From an uncultured Marvinbryantia sp. (GTDB lineage Bacteria; Bacillota; Clostridia; Lachnospirales; Lachnospiraceae), in NCBI GenBank assembly GCA_934373455.1, contig CAKRON010000042.1, positions 1 to 20,602 of the forward strand: a DNA stretch of 20,602 bases. Direction: 5' to 3'. The translations under genes were made by a program, and so were the position numbers. The notes beneath the pieces were generated by a model. That model had not been told where the DNA came from. It worked only from the letters and a program-made list of their open reading frames with translations, and did no database searches. Shown here in pieces: positions 15,123 through 20,602 of this stretch. Every line of letters begins with the position of its first letter. Position 1 is the first letter of the stretch.

Positions 15123-15920
15123 TTATCTGTTTTTATATTCCAGTCTTACTTTATCTGCTATCAGTGCAATAAATTCTGAATTCGTCGGTTTTCCCTTTCC
15201 GCCATTTACCGTATAACCAAATAACTCATCTATCGTATCCATTTTGCCTCTGCTCCATGCCACCTCTATTGCATGACGAATTGCGCGTTCTACGCGACTG
15301 GGTGTTGTCTGATGCATCTTGGCTATCGTTGGATACAAAAGCTTGGTAATAGAATTCAGCATTTCCATATCGTTCACTGACATCATAATCGAATCTCTCA
15401 GGTACTGATATCCCTTGATATGCGCCGGAACACCAATTTCATGAATAATGTTTGTCACATCTGTTTCCAGATTGCGTTCCATATACTCTCTTTTACTTTC
15501 ATATGCTTTCACTTTTCTGTCTTCTGCAAAGCTTTTTTCTACTGTTTGCTTTACATGTTTAATTCGATTAACAACCATATCATTGTCAAATGGTTTTAAA
15601 ATATAGTAATCTGCACCCAGTTCAAATGCATTTTCCGTAATCTTCTCCTGTCCAATCGCAGTAATTACAATAAATGCAGGACGTTTTTTTATTTCGCTGT
15701 CTCTATTTATTTTTTCCATGACGCTCAAACCATCCATTTTAGGCATTACAATATCCAGCAATACCACATCCGGTTCTTTCTGTTTTATAATATTGACAAT
15801 CTCTTCTCCGTCTCCTGCTTTCCCTACTACTTCCAGTTCCTTGTCATTTCTCACTATATTCTCTAATAATTGTACGATTCTTTCATTATCATCTGCAATT
15901 GCTACATTTAATTTTCCCAA
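15123..15920 (-). CDS. spo0A: Stage 0 sporulation protein A, master response regulator
   Basis: A 265-residue response regulator that commits the cell to sporulation. The receiver domain (about 1-120) has the acidic pair D10/D11, phospho-acceptor D56 in VVLLDIVMP, an ITAIGQ segment and K in LKPFD. The C-terminal sporulation DNA-binding domain has [20 protein letters not shown], the helix-turn-helix region around [19 protein letters not shown], and [19 protein letters not shown]. The start is a TTG at 15920: GGAGG (15929-15933) lies 8 bases upstream, and [13 protein letters not shown] aligns with the family. The earlier TTG at 15935 overlaps that RBS and is rejected. Tandem 0A boxes upstream suggest autoregulation. 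spoIVB, its usual upstream neighbour, is absent. Confidence 0.97.
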   Translation of the reverse strand: MGKLNVAIADDNERIVQLLENIVRNDKELEVVGKAGDGEEIVNIIKQKEPDVVLLDIVMPKMDGLSVMEKINRDSEIKKRPAFIVITAIGQEKITENAFELGADYYILKPFDNDMVVNRIKHVKQTVEKSFAEDRKVKAYESKREYMERNLETDVTNIIHEIGVPAHIKGYQYLRDSIMMSVNDMEMLNSITKLLYPTIAKMHQTTPSRVERAIRHAIEVAWSRGKMDTIDELFGYTVNGGKGKPTNSEFIALIADKVRLEYKNR

Positions 15921-15962
15921 GAATCTATCCTCCAAAAAATTTCATTTTATCGTCATGTTTTT

Positions 15963-15992
15963 ATTATAGTCAGCCTGTATCTGAGTTCGCAA
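15963..15992 (-). promoter_or_regulatory. Promoter of spo0A
   Basis: TATAAT (15963-15968) is a perfect -10 on the minus strand, with TTGCGA (15987-15992) 18 bases upstream. A sigma-H type promoter is not evident. The start codon is 42 bases after the -10. Confidence 0.6.
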
Positions 15993-16011
15993 GGAATTTT
16001 CATCGTATTTA

Positions 16012-16028
16012 TTCGACAAAATTCGACA
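16012..16028 (-). promoter_or_regulatory. Tandem 0A boxes upstream of spo0A
   Basis: Two perfect TGTCGAA heptamers on the minus strand (16012-16018 and 16022-16028) are spaced exactly 10 bp apart, one helical turn. They lie about 20 bases upstream of the -35, roughly 55-75 bases before the expected transcription start, a position suited to activation by phosphorylated Spo0A. Confidence 0.8.
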
Positions 16029-16047
16029 ACACTTTGAAATTTAGGGT

Positions 16048-16100
16048 ATAAAAATAATAACAGGCAATATTGTCGATTGAATTTCCACAATACTGCCTGT
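16048..16100 (-). terminator. Terminator after the carbonic anhydrase gene
   Basis: ACAGGCAGTATTGT (minus strand, 16087-16100) pairs with ACAATATTGCCTGT (16060-16073; one mismatch in 14) around a 13-base loop and is followed by TATTATTTTTAT. It closes the GTPase-nuclease / aldolase / carbonic anhydrase unit ahead of spo0A. Confidence 0.8.
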
Positions 16101-16114
16101 CTCTTATTTCTCAA

Positions 16115-16657
16115 TTAACATACCGGATACAATTCTCCAGTCTTGGTATCCATGATATATCCTGCAATTTCCACATCCTTTGGAATCAACGGATGTTCTT
16201 TTAATGTCTTAACGGTATCTTCTACAGATTCACGAATGGTATTAAAACCACAGAGCCATCTTTCAAAATCGACTCCGGCATATTTCAACATCTCTACACT
16301 ATCCATATTGATTCCACGTGCTTTTAAATGTCCAAGTATCATTTCTGAATCAATGTGCTGTACACCACAATCTGTATGCCCGATTACCATCACATTTTCT
16401 ACACCTAATTCTACAATCGCTACCAGGAGACTTCTTACCACACTGCCAAAAGGATGTGTGATAACTGCTCCTGCATTTTTTATAATCTTTGCATCTCCAT
16501 CCTTAATGCCTAATGCTGCTGGAAGTAATTCTGTCAGTCTGGTATCCATACAGGATAAAATAGCCAGCTTCTTTTCCGGATATTTTCCTGACTGATAGCG
16601 TTCATACTCTTTGTTCTCTACAAATTTCTTATTGTAGTCTAATATCTCCTGAATCAT
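16115..16657 (-). CDS. Beta-class carbonic anhydrase
   Basis: A 180-residue zinc enzyme that hydrates CO2 to bicarbonate in the cytosol. The zinc ligands are C36 in LAILSCMDTRL, H94 and C97 in VIGHTDCGV; D38 and R40 form the catalytic dyad. NAGAVITHPFGSVVRSL is the conserved second motif. The short form resembles the small clade typified by Mycobacterium tuberculosis Rv1284. The ATG at 16657 follows GGGAGG. It lies 29 bases after the aldolase gene and before a terminator, so it is last in a three-gene unit. Bicarbonate supply for carboxylation is the likely use; a link with the GTPase-nuclease upstream is not obvious. Confidence 0.93.
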   Translation of the reverse strand: MIQEILDYNKKFVENKEYERYQSGKYPEKKLAILSCMDTRLTELLPAALGIKDGDAKIIKNAGAVITHPFGSVVRSLLVAIVELGVENVMVIGHTDCGVQHIDSEMILGHLKARGINMDSVEMLKYAGVDFERWLCGFNTIRESVEDTVKTLKEHPLIPKDVEIAGYIMDTKTGELYPVC

Positions 16658-16686
16658 CTTTGTTTCCTCCCGTACATTATTTATCG

Positions 16687-17718
16687 TTACAATATCTCGA
16701 TCAGTTGATCTATATCTTCTTCTCTGGTTGCCCAGCTGGTTACAAAACGCATCACCGTATGATTTTCATCATAATTTTCAAAAAAATCAAAATCCACTTT
16801 TTCCAACAGTTCTTTCTTCTTTTCGTTATCCAAAAGAACAAACTGTTGATTGGTCGGTGAATCCAGATACAACGTATATCCTTTTTCTTTCAATGCTTTT
16901 TTCAGTTTTTCAGCCATTCGAATCGCATGTGCTGATATCTCTTCATATAGATGATCTGTAAACAATGTATCAAACTGAATGCCAACCAGTCTTCCCTTGG
17001 CCAGTAATGCGCCATGCTGTTTGATCGTAGTAAAGAACTTTGGAATCATTCCCTTTTGAGGTATCACCACTGCCTCTCCACAAAATGCTCCTACTTTTGT
17101 TCCTCCTATATAGAATACATCACAGTTCTTGGCAAGAACAGGCAATGTCACATCTGTATTTCTTGCTGCCAGACCGTATCCCAGTCTTGCCCCATCCACA
17201 AACAACGGGATTTGATAATTTTGGCAGATATGATGAATCTCTTTTAATTCCTGCGCCGTATATAAGGTTCCATATTCCGTTGGATGAGTCAAATATACCA
17301 TACCAGGCTGTACCATATGCTCATAAGTCTCATCTGCATAAAACTTTTTTAAATATTGTTCAACTGATTCTGCACTAATTTTCCCATCTTTCTGAGGCAA
17401 TGTCAATACTTTGTGACCAGTATACTCAATTGCTCCTGCTTCGTGTACATTCACGTGCCCCGTCTCTGCCGCCAATACCCCATCATAGGAATGAAGCAAA
17501 GCTGCAATGACCGTAGCATTTGTCTGTGTTCCTCCTACCAGAAAGTGTACTTCCCCGTTCGGGCATTCACATGCCTCCAAAATCTTTTTCTTTGCGCTTG
17601 CACAATAAGGATCATTGCCATACCCTGCTGTCTGTTCCAGATTCGTCTCAACCAACCGCTGTAAAATTTTCGGATGTACGCCTTCCATATAATCACAATT
17701 AAATTTCATTCTTTTCAT
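16687..17718 (-). CDS. Low-specificity L-threonine aldolase / beta-eliminating-lyase family PLP enzyme
   Basis: A 343-residue fold-type I PLP enzyme of the threonine aldolase family, which splits L-threonine or allo-threonine into glycine and acetaldehyde. Features seen are NDPYCASAKKKI near 35-46, VGGTQTNATV near 61-70, the PLP-stacking histidine in AETGHVNVHEAGA (H88/H92), FVDGARLGYG near 173-182, and the Schiff-base lysine K208 in YIGGTKVGAFCGEA. The start at ATG 17718 has GAGGT eight bases upstream; a second ATG three codons later has no better site. The first 20 bases overlap the end of the GTPase-nuclease gene, implying translational coupling. A related lyase activity is possible. Confidence 0.88.
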   Translation of the reverse strand: MKRMKFNCDYMEGVHPKILQRLVETNLEQTAGYGNDPYCASAKKKILEACECPNGEVHFLVGGTQTNATVIAALLHSYDGVLAAETGHVNVHEAGAIEYTGHKVLTLPQKDGKISAESVEQYLKKFYADETYEHMVQPGMVYLTHPTEYGTLYTAQELKEIHHICQNYQIPLFVDGARLGYGLAARNTDVTLPVLAKNCDVFYIGGTKVGAFCGEAVVIPQKGMIPKFFTTIKQHGALLAKGRLVGIQFDTLFTDHLYEEISAHAIRMAEKLKKALKEKGYTLYLDSPTNQQFVLLDNEKKKELLEKVDFDFFENYDENHTVMRFVTSWATREEDIDQLIEIL

Positions 17719-20431
17719 TTTGTTTTACCTCATCTATTGTCTTTTTTCCAAGTCTGATTTCTTCCAGATATCTGGCAAATTCTTCGTCCAAATCCTGAAA
17801 TAATTTCCGCCCTGCTCCATTTGGCTTATCCAGATATTGTTCTTTGATTTCTTTTCGAATTGCTTCCAGTTCTTCCCATAAACCTTTTGCAGATAATCTG
17901 AAAGCCCCGGCTCCCCATATAATTTTCTGTTCCAGAGCATCTGATGTAGCTACTGTAACATGATATTTTTTCCCAATCTCATGTACTGTTTTTTCTATGT
18001 ACTGATCTGCTGTTTCTGCTTCTTTTGTATACACTACATGAATATTATGATATTTTTCTACAGATCCTGTACCACCTTCTACCTTGTATGCATCATAGAC
18101 CAGTATCAGCGTATTCTTTTTAAAACCCTGATAATTACAAAGTAAATCTTTCAATCGATCTCTGGCACTGTCTATATTCACTTCTGCAAGTTCTTTTAGC
18201 TCAGGAATGGCAAATATGATATTATATCCATCTACCAGGAGATATTCTTTTTCTTCTTTCTTCTTCGAGCTTTCATAGGATGTCGTAACGATTCGTGCCC
18301 CCTGATCTTGTACGTTTTTCCGTCTCCACCCGATTCTGTCACCATTGCTATTTCCATATGTCCTGTTAAAAATCTCTTCCAGCTCATTGTCATCTCCCCA
18401 TCCTCTGGAAGATGCATACACAGCTGACGTCTGTCTGGTTTTGGTATTCGTTTCTTCTGATATATTATCATGCTTTCTGGCAAGAATCCCATCAAGATGC
18501 ATATAATCATAAACCTGATCCCATGGGACTATAAACCCGGCTCCATGGGCACAAAATACAGAACCTGTCGGATTCTCCTGATCTGCTTCAGCATCATATC
18601 CACGCTGCTGAATCACTTCAGCTTGGTTTGAACATTTCTCGTATCCCTTTAACGTACAAAGCAAATGTCCCCTTCCTCTGGTATATGCGATTACTTCTTT
18701 GTGATAGTCACGCATCTGCGAAACCGGTGCACTTCCAATAAGCACAGCTTTCTCACCGTTGATCTCAGGAGGTTGAAATTCTCCATTCATTTTTGTCAAA
18801 TCTGTCATGGCGCGCCCCACACTTTCTGCCGGTATTTCCAGCCTAAACTGATAAAACGGTTCCAAAAGTATGCTCTCTGCCATCTTCAATCCCTGTCTGA
18901 CCGCTCGATACGTTGCCTGTCTGAAATCGCCACCTTCTGTATGCTTCTGATGTGCCTTGCCCGCAATCAACGTAATCTGCATATCAGTGATCTCTGAACC
19001 TGTCAGCACACCCAGGTGTTTCTTTTCTTCCAAATGGGTAAGAATCAGTCTTTGCCAGTTGCGATCCAACATATCCTCACTGCAATTTGTAGAAAATTGT
19101 AATCCACTTCCTGCTTTTAAAGGCTGCATCAATAAATGCACCTCTGCATAATGGCGAAGAGGTTCAAAATGTCCTACACCTTCTACCTCTCCGGCAATGG
19201 TTTCTTTGTAAGTAATACTTCCTGCACCAAATTCTGCTTCTATGCCATATCGATCATATATCATTTTTTTCAGGACTTCAATTTGAACATCTCCCATCAC
19301 TCTTGCTGATATTTCCTGATGTCGTTCATCCCATACAATATGAAGCTGAGGTTCTTCTTCTTCTAACTGACATAATTTTAGAAATGTACCATGTACATCC
19401 GTTCCTTCCGGAAGACATATCTGATAAGACAGTACCGGTTCCAAAATTGGCTGCTCGGCCTCTGGTTCTATCCCATATCCCTTTCCGGAAAAACTATTTT
19501 GAAGACCGGTAACTGCACAAATTTCTCCTGCTTGTACTTCCCCCGCCATCTCATAAGTCGTTCCTGAATATAAACGTATTTGATCTATTTTTTCTTTACT
19601 GTCGGAATTTGTATTTTCATTTAAAATACTCTTTACCTTTAGGCTTCCTCCTGTAATCTTCATGTGTGTCAGACGATTTCCCTGACTGTCTCTTGATATC
19701 TTATAAACCTTTGCACCAAATTCTTTCGGATATTCCGGAAGCATAGTGAATATATGTATTCCGTCCATAAATTCTTCCACGCCATTCAATCGCAAGGCTG
19801 CCCCGAAATAACATGGAAATACTTTCCTGTCTCTTACAGCTTTTCTAATTGTATCGATCCGAATTTCCTGATGTTCAAGATATTCCTGCATCATATCTTC
19901 GCTGCACATTGCAAATTCATCTTCAATTTGCTCTTTTCTATCATAAAAATTCGTACAATCTATACAGGCATCATCTAAATATTTTTTGATATCCTGTAAT
20001 ATGCGTGCTCTTTCCATTCCAGGTATATCCATTTTATTAACAAATAAAAATACCGGAATCTGGTATCGGCGCAAAAGATTCCATAAGGTAATATCATGTC
20101 CCTGAATTCCATCTGCAGCACTGATTACAAGCACTGCATAATCTAAAACCTGCAAGGTTCTTTCCATTTCTGCTGAAAAGTCTATATGTCCCGGAGTATC
20201 CAAAAGCGTATATTTTCTCCCTCTCCACTGCAATCGCGCCTGTTTGGAAAAAATAGTAATTCCTCTGCTTCTTTCCATCTCAAAAGTATCAAGAAAGGTA
20301 TCTCTATGGTCTACTCTGCCTGGTTCTTTTATGATTCCGCTATGATACAACATGCTTTCGGCCATTGTTGTTTTTCCGGCATCCACATGGGCCAAAATTC
20401 CTAAAATAAGTTGTTCTGTTCTTTCTGTCAT
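17699..20431 (-). CDS. TetM-like ribosomal GTPase fused to a C-terminal NYN/YacP (Rae1-like) ribonuclease domain
   Basis: A 910-residue fusion. Residues 1-660 follow EF-G/TetM: G1 AHVDAGKTT (14-22), G2 RGITI (56-60), G3 DTPGH (78-82), G4 NKMD (132-135), then domains II-V, with a domain IV loop SAPVSQMRDY (567-576) like the S-P-V tip TetM places in the decoding centre. A polar linker (about 661-729) leads to a NYN domain (730-865): LLVDGYNIIF with D734, LVYDAYK with D780, ETADQYIEK with D809, and VATSDALEQ with D831. This most resembles YacP/Rae1, a ribosome A-site mRNA endonuclease. A charged helical tail follows. Ribosome-associated GTP-driven mRNA cleavage is inferred. I start at ATG 20431, since the promoter -10 covers the earlier TTG; AAAGGA lies 11 bases upstream. 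True TetM proteins are near 640 residues, so tetracycline resistance alone is an incomplete label. It overlaps the aldolase gene. Confidence 0.88.
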   Translation of the reverse strand: MTERTEQLILGILAHVDAGKTTMAESMLYHSGIIKEPGRVDHRDTFLDTFEMERSRGITIFSKQARLQWRGRKYTLLDTPGHIDFSAEMERTLQVLDYAVLVISAADGIQGHDITLWNLLRRYQIPVFLFVNKMDIPGMERARILQDIKKYLDDACIDCTNFYDRKEQIEDEFAMCSEDMMQEYLEHQEIRIDTIRKAVRDRKVFPCYFGAALRLNGVEEFMDGIHIFTMLPEYPKEFGAKVYKISRDSQGNRLTHMKITGGSLKVKSILNENTNSDSKEKIDQIRLYSGTTYEMAGEVQAGEICAVTGLQNSFSGKGYGIEPEAEQPILEPVLSYQICLPEGTDVHGTFLKLCQLEEEEPQLHIVWDERHQEISARVMGDVQIEVLKKMIYDRYGIEAEFGAGSITYKETIAGEVEGVGHFEPLRHYAEVHLLMQPLKAGSGLQFSTNCSEDMLDRNWQRLILTHLEEKKHLGVLTGSEITDMQITLIAGKAHQKHTEGGDFRQATYRAVRQGLKMAESILLEPFYQFRLEIPAESVGRAMTDLTKMNGEFQPPEINGEKAVLIGSAPVSQMRDYHKEVIAYTRGRGHLLCTLKGYEKCSNQAEVIQQRGYDAEADQENPTGSVFCAHGAGFIVPWDQVYDYMHLDGILARKHDNISEETNTKTRQTSAVYASSRGWGDDNELEEIFNRTYGNSNGDRIGWRRKNVQDQGARIVTTSYESSKKKEEKEYLLVDGYNIIFAIPELKELAEVNIDSARDRLKDLLCNYQGFKKNTLILVYDAYKVEGGTGSVEKYHNIHVVYTKEAETADQYIEKTVHEIGKKYHVTVATSDALEQKIIWGAGAFRLSAKGLWEELEAIRKEIKEQYLDKPNGAGRKLFQDLDEEFARYLEEIRLGKKTIDEVKQNEKNEI

Positions 20432-20454
20432 ATATTTTTCCATCCTTTGCGTCA

Positions 20455-20483
20455 ATTGTACACGATCCCTTTATATTCGTCAA
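20455..20483 (-). promoter_or_regulatory. Sigma-A promoter of the GTPase-nuclease operon
   Basis: TTGACG (20478-20483) and TACAAT (20455-20460) are 17 bases apart on the minus strand. Transcription should begin near 20448, only about 17 bases before the ATG, so the RNA starts almost at its ribosome binding site. This rules out the TTG at 20455 as a start and leaves no room for an attenuator leader. Confidence 0.75.
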
Positions 20484-20530
20484 ACCAATATCATACCTGG
20501 CAGACTTTTATGTAATAAGGCATTTCATTC

Positions 20531-20601
20531 AAGAATGCCTCGGCATTCTTGCTGCGAGATGCGCGTCATGCAAAGCATGACATATTTCTTTTGCGCATCT
20601 C
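20531..20601. repeat. Nested inverted-repeat (REP-like / cruciform) element
   Basis: Three stems lie side by side. AAGAATGCC/GGCATTCTT (20531-20539 with 20542-20550) has a 2-base gap. GAGATGCGC/GCGCATCTC (20556-20564 with 20593-20601) encloses GTCATGC-AAA-GCATGAC (20565-20581) plus 11 unpaired bases. Neither strand has a T-run after the stems, so it is not a simple terminator. It looks like a dispersed intergenic repeat. The window ends one base after it, so the full unit may be longer. Confidence 0.6.
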
Positions 20602-20602
20602 T

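Noticed and set aside
15918..15935. Earlier TTG at 15935 as the spo0A start
   Set aside because: That codon forms part of the GGAGG site that serves the TTG at 15920, and the extra five residues have no family match.
17699..20431. Calling this an acquired tetracycline resistance gene, tet(M)-type
   Set aside because: No mobile element, leader peptide or attenuator is near. The protein is about 270 residues longer than TetM because of the nuclease domain, and it overlaps a metabolic gene. Resistance activity is possible but not shown.
20531..20550. AAGAATGCC/GGCATTCTT as a terminator for a gene beyond the window
   Set aside because: The loop would be only 2 bases and no T-run follows on either strand; it fits a repeat element better.
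1..20602. tRNA, rRNA, CRISPR array, prophage or insertion sequence
   Set aside because: The intergenic gaps are short and hold only promoters, hairpins and the edge repeat. No regularly spaced repeats, CCA-ended cloverleaf or transposase/integrase frame was found.

Overview
The window looks like chromosomal core sequence from a spore-forming, low-GC, Gram-positive anaerobe of the Clostridia, most likely Lachnospiraceae (genus not resolved). The reasons are a complete cotJ spore-coat operon, Spo0A with tandem 0A boxes upstream, a SpoVB-type flippase, an iscR-nifS-nifU-mnmA cluster, AGGAGG-type ribosome binding sites throughout and sharp sigma-A promoters. I see no insertion sequence, prophage, CRISPR array, rRNA or tRNA. 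No intergenic stretch reaches 300 bases; the longest is the divergent gap / PHP-phosphatase promoter region (7079-7313).

Layout. 1-633 (+) is the 3' part of an NMT1/ThiY-like substrate-binding protein; it runs into the convergent SEDS glycosyltransferase gene ftsW (621-1787, -). 1951-3079 (+) is cotJA-cotJB-cotJC behind a sporulation-type promoter, closed by a strong hairpin. 3162-3791 (-) is a DivIVA-like coiled-coil gene. 3931-7078 (-) is the glycolytic cluster gap-pgk-tpiA, with terminator-like hairpins after gap and after tpiA. 7314-8114 (+) is a PHP-family (HisK-like) phosphoesterase. 8174-11401 (-) is iscR-nifS-nifU-mnmA, which joins Fe-S regulation, cysteine desulfuration, scaffold and tRNA 2-thiolation. 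11538-12872 (+) is a SpoVB/MurJ-type flippase. 12916-15025 (-) is glgA followed by a secreted protein with cell-wall-binding-type repeats. 15123-15920 (-) is spo0A with a TTG start. 16115-20431 (-) is a three-gene unit: a TetM-like ribosomal GTPase fused to a NYN/YacP (Rae1-like) ribonuclease domain, then an L-threonine aldolase, then a beta-carbonic anhydrase. 20531-20601 is a nested inverted-repeat element at the window edge.

The best candidate for an under-described system is the 910-residue fusion at 17699-20431. Its N-terminal two thirds are an EF-G/TetM-type translation GTPase with intact G motifs and the TetM-like domain IV tip. Its C-terminal part carries the acidic residues of a NYN nuclease most like YacP/Rae1, a ribosome A-site mRNA endonuclease known from Bacillus subtilis. 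The architecture suggests one protein that enters the ribosome with GTP and cuts the mRNA there. It has its own sigma-A promoter with an almost absent leader, so it lacks the attenuator leader of mobile tet(M) genes, and it overlaps an amino-acid metabolism gene. It therefore reads as a resident cellular factor rather than an acquired resistance gene.

Other points for a second look are terminator-like hairpins directly upstream of the pgk and divIVA-like ribosome binding sites, a candidate IscR operator between the iscR -10 and its start, coupling of glgA to a surface-repeat protein, and tandem 0A boxes upstream of spo0A.
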